Below, piece after piece: positions 11,501 through 22,945 of a DNA stretch of 64,000 nucleotides (the first letter of the stretch is position 1; every line of letters starts with the position of its first letter). The notes beneath the pieces were generated by a model that saw only the letters and a program-made list of their open reading frames with translations, was not told the origin of the DNA and made no database searches. Source of the stretch: Camellia lanceoleosa (taxonomy: Eukaryota; Streptophyta; Magnoliopsida; Ericales; Theaceae); assembly GCA_025200525.1 (NCBI GenBank), contig JANUSC010000390.1:124001-188000 (forward strand), given 5' to 3'. Position numbers and translations under genes: made by a program.

Positions 11501-11896
11501 AGTGGCAGGGGTAAAATCGGGAAAGCCGCGTGACACAGTTGTTAAAACACATTCCAACCTCCATTTTTGGACTCAACTTAGGTCAAAATTCCTCCCCCTC
11601 TCTCTATAGGTTTCTTCTCTCTCTAGATTTCCCCTTCCCTTGAGTTACCCAACAACCTTTGCAATTTTTTCTTTGAAACCCTTTTCCTTCTCTACACTTT
11701 GAACCGAACAAAATTGAATTTGGTGAAGTTTTGGGATTTTCCTTTGGTTTCCCTCATATTTGCCTACATTTTCCTTCCATCCCCTTTGATTTTCCACAAT
11801 TTCTTCACCTTCTCTCTCTTAGGATTTGAATTTTGGGATTTTCACCCAGTTTCACTCATCCCCTTACTTTTTCTTCACTTTTTTCACTTTCTCTCT

Positions 11897-14388
11897 ATGG
11901 CCAGCGATGAAGTTCCCCTCCCGGACCCTGCCATTGGCATTGGGGCGGTCTTAGGTGTAGATATGGAGGCCAAGGACACTCCTGCGTTGCCTCCTCTTGA
12001 CAATAGGCAATTTGATATGGCCACTTATCGACCACGTACACATGCTCTGTCCCCATGATGTATTTTGAGATTTGAGGGCCTCATCCCAGGGATAGATGAG
12101 GACATCCTGCTGTGAGAGCTCGTGGAGCACTTGTTCGCTGATGCCTCCACGATAAGCAACTTTCCCTTCATTTTGTACATATGTTGAATCTTAATAGCAG
12201 ACCACTCATTAATGCTACATACACTCCTTATTTACAAGTGATAGCTAGGAGGATTGACAGCTATGGATCCATATCCGACCCCCGGCACTGGTATGAGAGG
12301 CTTCCCACAGAGGTCTGCACATTGGTTGATGCTGTCGGCTTTGGGCCCTTCGGGCTCATACAGATGAGGGTTAAGTTGCTACTATACGGGGCCCTGGTAG
12401 AGAGATGGTGGGACACTACGAACTCGTTCCACTTCTCATCAATCGGGGAGCTGACTCTAACCCCATATGACTTCTCGATGCTCACTAGCCTGCAGGTCGG
12501 GGTTGGCGGCCCGATCCCATGTGATCCTGATATGATACAATGGCGAGTCGCACAGTGTCAGCTTCTCGGGGCGATCCCAGACACCATCAACCATGGGATG
12601 GTGAGGTACAGTTGGTTCTTGGAGCGCTTCACCAACCTTCAGCCCGCTACTCCAAATGAGGTCGCCCAGTACACCTGTGGCTTCCTTATGTATCTCCTCG
12701 GTACTACCTTGTTTACGAACAAAGAAAATACTGTGGGGTTATATCTTTTGGGGGCACTGGTGCACCTATCATAGGTGACAGAGTATGATTGGGGTGGCGT
12801 CGGCCTGGCCATCTTATACCGTTATATGAGCTCCGTATCCCGCAGCAAGGCAGATTCACTCAGCGACTACTGGAGAGTTTGGGAGGTACACCTCATATTT
12901 ATTTTTTCTGTTCAGCTTTATATTCTATTCAATTTTGCATTTCCTGTTTATTTTTTCTTTGCATTTCCTGTTTATCTGCTCATTTACTTCATCCATCTTT
13001 TTCTGCTTGTAGCTCTGGGTTTACACATATTTCACCTCTCTAGCTCCGGTCCCGATGAGGCCAATTGAGTTGTCAGTACCTCGCTCCTGATACTACAACT
13101 CCTGATTTGAGCGACGCCGCTGCATAGACCGAGCCTTTCCTTACTTTTGCCGTTTCTTTGACACCATTACTATGGATCAGGTAACAAAATACTAATCTTT
13201 ACATCCCTATACTACTGTTTCCATACTGCCGTTATTCTCATACTACTGATTCCATACTGCATTACTCTTCTCATACTGTACTATTCCATACTGCACTGTT
13301 AGTCTCATACTGTTGCTTCTTTACTGCTTAGATCTTTGATATCTGACATTTGCTTCCACAGATTGACTGGCACCTCTGGGCGAGTATCTCTCAGGCAATG
13401 AGAACGACCTACATTGCTGCATGGTACGCCTCCACTATGCAGATTCTGTTTGAGGGCCCCTTCAGCAGGGCATATTACTTAGGAGAGAGGTTCATCCGGC
13501 AAACGGGAGTCATTGCTGACCCTGACATTCCTCCTCTAGGCATGAGGGTAGTTGATGAGCTTCATGACAGTCCTCAGATCGACCTCCTGATATTAGGAGA
13601 TGATGGTGACCAGTATTATAAGCCCGGTGACTTCACCATTTCTTGCAGACTCGGGTGATGGCACCTTTTACCCATGGCGTGGCCCGTGTTATTCCAGAGG
13701 TTGCTGCTACTGCTGCTATTAGAGGCGCTTCTGCTGCCACCCCTACTTCTGGGTTTCCTATGATTCTGACTGAGGTGGTATACATGCGGCCAGATGGGGT
13801 GATCGAGTAAATCCCCCTTGATCACATTAAGAAGAGGGATCGCAGATTGGTGCTTGCTCCTGGTGTTGAGCAGGTACACACTTCTTCCTATTTTTACCCA
13901 TTGTGTTGCTTTATGTTTGTACTACCCTCTGTTATTTTTGTTCTCTGTTATTTTTGTTCACAATTCCCTGTTATTTCTGTTCATTGTTCTCAAATGTTGT
14001 TTCTTTTGCAGGTACCTAAGGCATATGCTGATGACCTCCTCCAGACGATTGACCGACTGCTTCTGATGGTGCGGAGGAGATAGACTGATCTAGCCACCCA
14101 TGGGGTTGAGGTATGCTTTTGTCCTTAGTTTATAGCCATGACAGTCTTGCTCATAACTTTATTGGCCTCTTCTGATACCTGCACTCTCTCTCTCTCTCTT
14201 TTTAACTTAAGCTAGCACTAGTTGCACCTGTAAGACCTCCTCTGGCTAAGAGATGGGGATGGGGCCTAGTGAGGGGTAGAGGAGGAGTTGACCATGGGAG
14301 AGGCAGAGTGAGGCAGCACTCACCTCCCGAGGAATCCTTTAAGGAGTGCATGACTTCTGAGGAGGAGGGTGAGGCGATTGACATGTAA
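11897..14388 (+). pseudogene. Antisense plant mobile domain (PMD) gene of E1, broken
   Basis: The gene lies on the strand opposite E1, between its integrase tail and 3' LTR. Exon 1 starts MASDEVPLPD, matching the E3 copy (MASDLPLGGA). The main exon (about 12255-12886) holds the PMD core: GALVERWWDTTNSFHF, then LTPYDFSMLTSL, then FLMYLLGTTLF and YDWGGVGLAILYRYM. Introns follow at about 12887-13012 and 13181-13361 with GT-AG ends, and more around 13875-14010 and 14109-14210. The last exon is rich in R, G and W, then acidic. PMD is found in plant MAIN/MAIL1-type proteins and in transposon proteins; its biochemical role is unsettled. Stops at 12056, 12112 and near 12772 make it non-functional. 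The E3 relative (47194-50566) shares introns and tail. Confidence 0.75.
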
Positions 14389-14915
14389 TCTAGCAGCCCC
14401 AGTGATAACAACGATGCACCTCCTCCATGGTTGAGGAGGAAGAGAGCGATGATGGGTTGCTGATGATGATAATGATTTTCTATTTTGTTTTTGTTTTGCT
14501 TTGTAGTTAAATACTAGCTTCAAATAGACCTTTTTGTTTTTGAAGGATTTTCTTTTTGCTTTGCTACTTTGTAAAACAATGATCGGGGTCAGACCCGCTA
14601 GTTTATAAAAGAAAATTTTTTGAATGATCTTTTTGCACAATATGTGATGAATGGCATAACCTTTGTATGGTAGCTTCGGGCACAAGACTTAAAACAACGA
14701 ATATTTGCTCTTGCGTTCATTCTTAAGTCAAATAGCAACCCATAACTAGACAAAATGTAAAATACAACTCGATAATAGGTAAACAAAATGAAATCAACTC
14801 GAAAATACTGAAAAACATTTGGTACAAAAACAAAGCAAGACTCAAAACACAGCTGCGGTACACCAAGACAAAGGCCAGCTTTTTTTTGCAACCACACTGA
14901 TCTGAGCCACCATTT

Positions 14916-14992
14916 AGACTCGGCTGGGCCCAAATAGGCACAGTAGGGCTTCACTGAGGCATGGCCGGGCCTAAATATGAGGTTGGTCGATT
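14916..14992. promoter_or_regulatory. GC-rich palindrome cluster upstream of the second antisense gene
   Basis: CTCGGCTGGGCCCAAATAGG, AGGGCTTCACTGAGGCATGG and CCGGGCCTAAATATGAGG lie in a row. The core GAGGCATGGCCGGGCCT repeats the motif of the E1 LTR (9115-9132). A diverged version sits at the matching place in copy 2, about 28135-28185. Confidence 0.4.
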
Positions 14993-15030
14993 AACTCGGT
15001 TATGCATCGCCTCCTTCTCATCCTCTTAAA

Positions 15031-16363
15031 ATGGTGCTCCTATGTTGTTTTTCTAGCAGAATAGCAAGTCTTTGGTATTTTACTCTCAAGATAGAGACAC
15101 TGTGCAACAATAGGGTCTGCGACAGGATAGCCACTTTGGACGGCTCGAAAAAGGTGAACTTTTGTGCTTTTGGCCTAAACGCCCTTTTTCCTCTGAGCTG
15201 TACTTCACTTTGCTTTCCATCCCTCCTGTTCGATGTTGGAACCGGATCACACATGTGTTTCACTTTAGATCACAGGAGATGTGTTCAATGATAGAAGAAT
15301 TTCAAGCATTGATGGAATCTCAATGCGATGAAGAAATCATGCTGCAACCTCGTTTTGGCCATGCCCAAGCTTTGGAATAGATGTGCAGGCTAACATTACA
15401 CGAGGCTCGGTCCTTGGCACATGATGGGGAGCTAGACATCTCTGGCTTAGTTCATCGATTTTCCACTATTGTAGATAGGAGTGACCTTCTTTGGTGAGGC
15501 CACCGACAACTTGCTCTCTGTTTATGCCTGCTTGCGCAATTCATCCTTGCCCCTAGTTTTGGTGGAGCTAGCATCCGGTTGATCGAAGTGGCCTAATGTT
15601 TAAAAGAGGGCAAAAGTTGCATGGGCCTAGCACTGGTCGAGACCTTGATGGGTTTGGATGCCTTTCATTGATGAGAGACTACCCACTTTGCAGGGAGTCT
15701 ATTACTTCTCCAGGTATTATTTTCCACTCTTCTAATTTATGATTCTCACATCACACAACATTTACTCTCTGTTTTTCTCTCATAACCTCTTCCTTACTTT
15801 TCTCTTATCGTACACCTCTCTATTCTTCAATCTCTCTTATTTTTCATCCCTTCCCAAGTATGGTTAATGGATAAACTACAAGTAGTGGACCCTTGCCCTG
15901 AGTACTTAGCCCGAGCCTACCTCTTTCACCAGCGGCTGATCGATTTCTCCTTAGAGGAGTTGTGGTGTGATTGGATGTGTAGCAAATCTGCAGCTGACAT
16001 AACTTGGCGTTGCCCTTGGTGTGATTGGATGAGCTATAACATGTCTCGGCAACTGGGTATACAGTTAATTGGCCTCACACACTGTGTGTTTTTTTCCCCT
16101 TATGGTTCAAACACTAGTTTGGGCATGAGCAGACACGTCCAGATGAGGAGGTGAAATACCCGGCTTCATTTCCAATTCGTGCATCACACTTGCCTTGATA
16201 CCTTACTGCCTAGAGGACAAGGGAGCTTCTAGCCCCTGCCCCTAGCTTCAGCTACATCCTTTCTAATGAGTGTTTAGCTTGGCTTGAAGACGGAAAACTA
16301 GTTGGGCCATCTTTAGCTGCGGAGGCTTCCACAAGAACGAGCAGAAGACATAGAGCTATCTGA
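15031..16363 (+). pseudogene. Second antisense gene remnant (DUF7745-like), copy 1
   Basis: Plus-strand coding pieces read, in order, MIEEFQALMESQ near 15288, a region with ESPLLLQ-like ends near 15700, then DKLQVVDPCPEYLARAYLF (15870) and MSYNMSRQLGIQLIGL (16030), ending with a stop at 16361-16363 after RRHRAI. A 146-bp intron with GT-AG ends (15713-15858) separates the halves. The order (EEF/EEY motif, LLLQ before the intron, then a RQ(F/L)G-type arginine motif) resembles plant transposon-linked proteins annotated DUF7745; this is recognition by eye and not certain. Frameshifts and an internal partial duplication (CDWM twice) show it is broken. Confidence 0.5.
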
Positions 16364-16808
16364 CTTAGCTGTGCCCCTGGTTTTATTGCTTTGATCTTTC
16401 TTTTCAAGTTTTAGTGATATAAAAGCAACTTTGATCTAAATCAAAGAGGGAGAATGTACTTGTTTTGAAATCAATAAAATTAAAATTATGAGTACTAAGA
16501 ATTTTCCTTTCGGTCCAAAAAATGGTCCAAGTTGTAAAACGGTAAAATTTTGAACAAAATCAACTTTTATTCAAAATTTGCAACACAATTTTCTGAATCG
16601 ATCACCTCCTCACATGGACATAATCAATTCTCAAGATGTACAGTCCCAAATCAGAAGATCATAACTGCCCATAACTGCATCAGCCACACCGGTTCTTCTG
16701 CCAATATAAAGATTACACAACCGAACTAAATAATAATGGAGAAAGATGACCTGATCAAATATGAACGAATAGGATAGTTGAGTTAGAGATGGTTATGACC
16801 GAACTTCA

Positions 16809-17371
16809 GAATAAAGTTGCCTATGTATCCCAAAGAGGGGAATCAGGCCTTATGTAGTTCGGTTAAGGTTCACTCGAGTATTAACTCTTTCCTTTTGCGC
16901 TCTAACTTTTGCCAAAGTCGCCCTTTAGGGTTTTCAACCTTGGGAGCTTAGTTTTTCTTTATTTCTAATTTTTTATGCTCTAACTTTCGCCTAGATCACC
17001 CTTTCGAGTTTTCGGCCTAGCGAGTCTCTCAAGGGTAATATTTTTTCAGCTTGTCCATATTGATTAGTTGTGAAAACTCCAGGCCATCTAAGTCCATGAG
17101 AATAGCTGCCCCTCCGGACTAGATTGACTTGATGATATAAAGAACAGTCCAATTGGATCTAAACTTGCCCCTAGGGTCATGGATGGAAGCCCAATTGTCC
17201 TTCAACGCCATGTCCCCATTCTTTAAGGTTTATGGACTTAACTTTCTTGTTAAAAGCCCTGGCAATTCGACGTTGGTAGCCTTGAACGTGACACAAAGCC
17301 TTCAATCTTCTCTCATCAAATAACACTAACTTCTCGAACTTGCTCTGTTGCCAATCTGCCTCCGCTATCTG
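16809..17371 (-). other. E1 integrase 3' tail with paired GCAAAAGTTAGAGC repeats
   Basis: On the minus strand the end of pol is followed by two copies of GGCAAAAGTTAGAGC (complement near 16900 and 16980), separated by T/A-rich sequence, then GGATACATAGGCAACTTTATTCTGAAG. The same paired tail occurs in E2 (40350 and 40515) and E3 (52281 and 52438). It is a conserved non-coding end of the internal region. No gene is seen. Confidence 0.7.
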
Positions 17372-18140
17372 TCACTCAACCATAACTTGTAACGACAGTA
17401 CTTCAATTTTCATTGGCAGAACAGCCTCTATCCCATAGACAAGAGAATCGGGGGTTGCCCCTGTAGATGTCTGAATTGACATTCTATAGCCCCAAAGTGC
17501 AAACAGTAGCTTCTCTGGCCAATCCTTGTAGGTTTCAATCATCTTTTGCAGAATTCTCTTGACATTTTTGTTTGCAGCCTCAACGGCTCCATTGGTTTGT
17601 GGCCTGTATGTGGATGACTTATGAAAGGCCACGTTGTATTTTTTCAACAAGTCTATCACCTCTTTCTTTAAATGCGAGCCGTTATCTGATATGATCTCGT
17701 TCAGAACTCCATACTGGTAGATGATATTGTTCTTAATGAACTCAGCCACATATAATGCTTTTCAATACAGAGTAGGACTGGGCCTCCACCTATTTAGTGA
17801 AATAATCGATTGCTAACTGAATGAACTCATGCCCATTTGACCCTTTTGGTTTAACTACGCCGATAACATCTATTCGTCAAACAGAGAATGGCCATAGTGA
17901 AGTCATGTTGTAGAGCTTCAACAGCTGAATGTTCATGTGATTGGCATGAATCTGGCATTTGTGGCAGCGCCGAACAAAACCAATACAATCCTCTTTCATG
18001 GTTGACCAGTAGTAGCCTTGCCTAAGGATTTTTTGGGTGAGCATCACACCATTCATGTAGGCCCCACATTCTCCTCCGTGAATGGCCTCCATAAGGCGCT
18101 TCGATTCCTCTTCTTCAACACACAACTTATGCATTCCCAA
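17372..18140 (-). pseudogene. E1 integrase
   Basis: Integrase inserts the cDNA into host DNA in the nucleus. The N-terminal zinc-binding part keeps one His and the paired cysteines (RRCHKCQ, about 17955), but the second His of the HHCC set appears as Tyr (CGAYMNG). In the catalytic core the second Asp is seen in ISDNG (about 17690) and the Glu in GAVEAANK (about 17580), with the YRPQTNG motif just before. The first Asp region (DVIGVVKPKG) lies in the 17750-17876 gap, where IDYFTK is followed by a stop in place of the usual Trp. The C-terminus ends at VLPMKIEV. It lies immediately downstream of RNase H in the Ty3/gypsy order. Inactive because of the stop and frameshifts. Confidence 0.88.
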
Positions 18141-18155
18141 ATGGCCTCTTTCGTA

Positions 18156-19213
18156 CTACTTGCCCCCGTAGATGATAAATTGGACAGTCATATGCCATAT
18201 TTTCCTTTTGTCCTTGGCATTTGCTCCTGGTGGATAAGCCTCCTTTTCCAGGAAATTCCAAATATCGTAATACCAGGGGTTCTTGTCTAAAGCCGCATCT
18301 ATCGAGGTAATGGTTTCATAGGCCGGTGTGTACTTCTGTTCAATAATGATCGGACGGATCTTGACTCCCAATGGAATGTCTACCATAGAAGATAGAGTTT
18401 CTAGTACATCAGCGAATCGATTGTTCTCCCTTTGCAGATGGATAAACGTTAGCTTTTCAAACCTCAAAATTAACATATCCAAGGCCTAATGGTAAACCTT
18501 CATTTTCTCCTCTTTAACCCGCCATTCTCCGTTGGCTTGAGACACAACCAAGTTCGAATCCTCGATGATGTCCAACCTTTTTGCCCCTAGTTTCAAGACA
18601 GATTCTAAACCAGCAATACATGCCTCATACTCTGCTTCATTGTTGGATACTTTGAACCATAGTTTGAAGGCTAAGGGTATATGGGAGTCATTGGATGCTA
18701 TCAGCAATACACTGATCCCATAACCGTATTGATCGGTTGCTCTGTCAAAGTACATCATCCATGTTTTCTCATCTATTTGCAAAATATCTTCATCTAGGAA
18801 AAAGTACTCCACCGCTTCATCCCCCTCTACTAGGTGATCTTCCAGGAATTCCACTACAGCCCTCCCTTTAACCGATCTGCGTGTAACATATTTGAGATCA
18901 AATTCAGAAAGAAGAAGCAACCAACAGGTTAGCTTACCTGTAAGCTCTAGTTTCTCAAAGAGATATTTGATGGGATCTAATCTCGAAACCAGGATTACCG
19001 AGTAAGCTAATAGGTAGTGCCTTAACTTCCGGGTTGGAAAGCTTTTTCGAGGGGAGTGTAATGGGTCTCGCAATCCAACATTTTCTTACTCAAGTAGTAA
19101 ACGACTTTCTCTACCTTAGCCTCCGACTCCTGAGCCAACATACATGCCATGGTTGAGTTCATCACTGACAAGTATAAAATCAACGGTTTTCTCAGTTTTG
19201 GTGGTGATAACAT
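18156..19213 (-). pseudogene. E1 RT connection and RNase H
   Basis: RNase H degrades the RNA strand of the RNA-cDNA hybrid. The connection part reads VVYYLSKKMLDCETHYTPLEKA (quoted here in pieces: VVYYLSKKML, ETHYTPLEKA). The RNase H catalytic acids are all visible: Asp in MMYFDRAT (about 18750), Glu in NNEAEYEACIAGLE (about 18640) and Asp in EDSNLVV (about 18560). The usual DGA is DRA here. The following part (YETITSIDAALDKNPWYYD) is the typical Tat spacer leading into integrase. At least two frame breaks separate the pieces (near 19060 and 18484). Confidence 0.88.
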
Positions 19214-19222
19214 AGGCGGATT

Positions 19223-20357
19223 CTATAGATACTGCTTGATCTGCTCAAAAGCAAACTGACAGTGATCATCCCATTGGAATTTCTTGCCTTTCTTTAGAAG
19301 ACCAAATAGTGGTTCATAAGTCAAGATTAATTTGGAAATAAACCGTCTTATGAATTGCACTTTACCTAGAAAGATGCTCACCTTCTTTTCAGTCCTTGGT
19401 AGTGGCATTTCTAAGATGGCCTTGATTTTGGAAGGATCTATCTCAATTCCTCTCTGTGTGATTAGGAATCCCATCACTTTTCCTGCTGTTATGCCAAAGG
19501 TGCATTTTTGCGAGTTCAACCTCAATCTATACTCTCTGATCTGCTGAAATAATTTCTCCGATGCAGTGTAGTGGCCCTCTCGATCTTTGGACTTGACAAT
19601 CATATCATCCACATACACCTCAATCTCTTTGTGGATCATGTCGTACAGAATGGTGGTTACAGCCCGTTGATAAGTAGCTCCAGTATTATTCAACCCAAAC
19701 GTCATGACTCGATAGCAATAGGTGCCCCCACAGAGTAGTGAAAATGGTCTTCTTCTTATCCTTGAGTGCCATCAGAATCTAATTATACCCGGAAAACCCA
19801 TCCATGAACGAGAGCAATGCATGGCTCGCGGTGAAGTCTACCAACTCGTTAATATGTTGCCATTGAAAATCATCCTTCGGACTAGCCTTATTTAGATTCC
19901 TGAAGTTGACACAAATTTTGATTTTGTCATCCTTCTTTGGAATTGGAACAATATTGGCCAACCACGTCGGATACTCAGATACAAGCAAGAACCTTGCCTC
20001 AATTTTTTTGTTAACTTCTTCCTTAATCTTCAAAGCCCAATCTGAGCGAACTCGGCACAGCTTCTGCTTAATTGGTTGGGCCTCAAGGTTAAGAGGGATC
20101 CAGTATTGTACAATCTCAGGATTGATTCCAGGCATGTCTTTGTAGGACCACGCGAAAACATCTTTAAATTTTTTTAATAAAGCAATTAAATGCTCGCGTT
20201 CCTCTAAAGATAGCGTGGACCTGATCTGGACTAAGCGAAGATTTTCCTCAATACCAACGTTAATTGATACAATTTCATCTGTACAGGGCTTAACACGCCT
20301 CTCCTCCTCATGATCAACCAAATTTTTCAAAACCCCGAGGAATTTCTTCCTCTTCAT
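19223..20357 (-). pseudogene. E1 reverse transcriptase
   Basis: The RT makes cDNA from the element RNA in the particle. The N-terminal half (20357-19779) has QKLCRVRSDWALKIKEEV, IVPIPKKDDKIKICVNFRNL and the first catalytic Asp in SFMDGFSGYN. The second half (19705-19223) has the YVDD box in EVYVDDMIVKS (about 19604-19615), then FLGKVQFIRRFI and the FQWDDHCQFAFEQIKQ connection. Between them, GYN is followed by a stop and a frameshift, so no intact enzyme is made. Upstream sequence QIRSTLSLEEREHLIALLKKF is also present at the truncated pol site of E2 and E3, which fixes where those elements lost RT. Sequence type fits the Tat/Ogre lineage. Confidence 0.92.
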
Positions 20358-21043
20358 TTATGTCAAAATTTTGAAAATTAAGATCAGTACAACAAACCAA
20401 AGGCACAGAAAAGTAGGCAAAGTTCATAACATTCCCATTCAAAAAGTTGGGATCCTCAGTTACAGTATACTCGAAAGAAAAGCTAAAAGACGACCTAGAC
20501 AGGACTTTGGTATCTGGGTTACCACTCCTGGAAGTACCAAACTCAGAGGAACTTAAATCTGACTTAGACTCCATAGACTTAGTGGAATTAGATCCGGACT
20601 CATTATCCGATCCAAAATTGTTGATGACGGCTTGCTCAAGCTTCCAGACTAGGCATGGAGCCTCAGACACATCCATGATAAGATTGGAGAAATCCGTTGT
20701 TGGGTTATCCCTGATCATTGAGATAGTAAAACTATCCCCCAAGTTGGCGGCCTTAGCTCCAATAGTAGAACTTGTCAGTAGGTCAGCCAGCGCTTTTCCC
20801 AACAGCTCTTCCTTTTCAATGTCTAGGTTTGCAGTTCCACCTTGATCTGTGCTAGGGTTCAGGTCTGCTTGTTCATCCTCCTCTTTTAGTAATTGGTGTC
20901 CGAAGAAGATCTTGAACCCCGGGTACCTTGTTTTTGTTTCCTTGTCAAACTAGGGTTCAGGGAACCCACAGAAGGGGAAATCTTCCCCTTGGTGGACAAA
21001 ACATCCATTCAAGGTCCCTGTACTAGTTTGTGGACTAACTCGT
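20358..21043 (-). pseudogene. E1 protease-RT linker
   Basis: Poorly conserved, Ser- and acidic-rich coding sequence upstream of RT, for example SGSNSTKSMESKSDLSSSEF, then NFAYFSVP (about 20430). The latter motif recurs in E2 (FAYFSVPRTHCIDL, about 39600) and E3 (complement near 53090), anchoring the alignment. In Ogre elements this protease-RT region holds an intron; I could not identify splice sites here. It is cut by solo LTR 2 at 21043/21044. Confidence 0.6.
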
Positions 21044-21649
21044 TGTCATGATCCGAACCCGCCCCTATGGGTTAAGGACATAACCAGCCAGTAATCTTGA
21101 GATTACCTATGGCCTCAAACCAAAACAGACGCAACTCGTCAGAGTATAGGGGCCAACGGAAGCAAAAATTTTAAACTTTGTCCATAGAGCCGTGCTTATA
21201 TGCACATCAAAACAAACCATACATATGCATGTTAATAACTCACAACAAAAACATAGTACCAAAAAGTTTTGCACAACAGGATCATTCGAGTCTAAGTCAA
21301 CTCATCTCAACTATATACAGATATACACAAAGTCCTCACCCACATGACAAAATATAATACATAACAAAATGGCAAAGAAGGGTCTCGTACGTGAGACACA
21401 AGGGCTGACTCTCCAAAACCTTTGTTGTTCCTGACAGACTTCACTGTGGTTGGGTTTGGACTTCTCTTGGCTCACCTACAAACACATGAATGAGCGTGAG
21501 CGATAGCCCAGTGAATAATATCAAATACAGAAGTTATACAAACGATATGTAGAACAACATGCTCCAAATGGCCTTGGGCCCAATTCATATTTCTATTTAA
21601 CATATATATACATAATTTAGGTCAAGTGACTGTGGTTCCAAATATACTG

Positions 21650-22390
21650 GCCTTTGGGCCATTTATCTTTCCATAACAAACTGGCCCTTGGCCCATTCCG
21701 ACTTTCGTTCATGTCAAAATGGCCTCTGGCCCATTCATTCTATTACTCAGATCGAACTGTTATTCTTGTCAAACTATTACTTATATCAAACTATCATTCG
21801 TGTCAAACTATTATTTATGTCAAACTATCACTCGTGTCAAACTGGCCTTTGGCCCATTTAAATGACAAACTGGCATTTGGCCCATTCAGACTTTCATTCG
21901 TGACAGAACGGCCTCTGGCCCATTCATTCATGTCAAAACGGCCTTTGGCCCATTCATTTGTGTCAAAAAGGCCTTCGGCCCACTCATTCATGTCAAAACG
22001 ACCTTCGGTCCATTTATTCATGTCAAAACGACCTTCGGTCCATTTATTTATGTCAAAACGACCCGCGGTCCATTCATTTATGTCAAAACGACCTGCGGTT
22101 CATTCATTTATGTCCAAACGACCTTTGGTCCATTCATTTATGTCAAAACGACCTTTGGTCCATTCATTTATGTCAAAACGACCTGCGGTCTATTCATTTA
22201 TGCCAAAACGACCTTCGGTCCATTCATTTATGCCAAAACGACCTTCGGTCCATTCATTTATGCCAAAACGACCTTTGGTCCGTTCATTCATGCCAAAACG
22301 ACCTTCGGTCCCTTAATTTATGTCAAAACGACCTTCGGTTCGTTCATTTATGCCAAAACGACCTTCAGTCCATTCATTTATGCCAAAACG
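21650..22390. repeat. 30-bp minisatellite in solo LTR 2
   Basis: A regular 30-bp unit (TGTCAAAACGACCTTCGGTC plus CATTCATTTA) is repeated head to tail, most regularly at 21930-22380, with looser copies (TGGCCTTTGGCCCATT type) from 21650. Because 30 is divisible by three, two long frames (220 and 242 codons) stay open through it; they encode only the repeat and are not taken as genes. Confidence 0.92.
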
Positions 22391-22715
22391 TTGTCCACCA
22401 ATTGAATCGACGAACTTATAAAACTTACATAGAAGTGAGCAATTGGACAACAGTATATTTCGGATATCTTGATAAGATATTACTCACAGTGATCGGTTGG
22501 TTGGTTCGCCCTAGAGCTCGACCCTACACATTTCACGAATACAAAAGGGTCATTAACATTTCAATCCGTTCCTTATTTCACATATTCCTCTTTAGGCCAT
22601 GTTCTTATCTCTTTAACTCATTTACAATGCTTAACACATGCCTAAGAGTGCTTGCAAGTGAAAGAGAACGGAAAACGAAACACTGAATATGAAAACAAAA
22701 TTTCAGAAAATAGGG

Positions 22716-22945
22716 TCCCCACTCGAGTGTGGACTCCATCGCTCGAGCGGACCCTTAAGGCCTGCAAAAGTACTGGTTGCACGAAAAATACGCTTGAGCG
22801 TGAAATAGGGTGCTCAAGCGGAAGGCCTGTCTACGTAGCTTCCCCGCTCGAGCGTGAACTCACCCGCTCGAGCGTACACCAAGCCTGCAAAAAGTATTGG
22901 GAGCACGTTCTTGTCGCTCGAGCGGCCATTACCCTGCTCGAGTGG
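22716..22945. promoter_or_regulatory. Four phased CGCTCGAGCG palindrome pairs in solo LTR 2
   Basis: Eight TCGA/TTGA/TCAA-centred palindromes fall in 230 bp as four pairs. Centres are 22724.5/22744.5, 22795.5/22815.5, 22849.5/22869.5 and 22919.5/22939.5, exactly 20 bp apart in every pair. Gaps between pairs are 51, 34 and 50 bp. Even diverged members keep self-complementarity (ACTCGAGT), or both members change (GCTTGAGC with GCTCAAGC). A protein-binding array is inferred. Confidence 0.65.

Larger units (their letters stand above)
14732..16808 (-). repeat. Direct repeat segment, copy 1 (E1 internal)
   Basis: This 2.08-kb block recurs at 27984-30264 in the same orientation, roughly 90% alike by eye. 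Shared borders are 'atagcaaccca' on the left and 'gaacttca' on the right. Here it is in its native place, between the integrase tail and the PMD gene, as shown by weaker homology at the same place in E3 (50640-52190) and, inverted, in E2 (58889-60300). It contains the second antisense gene and a GC-rich cluster at 14916-14992. The stretch 14389-14731 to its left holds only the 3' end of the PMD transcript and nothing else visible. Confidence 0.85.

Noticed and set aside
14732..16808. Reading the 2-kb segments as the true LTRs of E1
   Set aside because: They lack TG/CA ends, have no matching flanking duplication and no adjacent PBS, and the E1 LTR edge with PPT is clear at 9361/9362.
21654..22686. 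Two long overlapping frames (220 and 242 codons)
   Set aside because: Both exist because the 30-bp repeat unit is divisible by three; the products are pure repeat (MSKRPxVHSF and QNDLRSIHLC types) with no domain.
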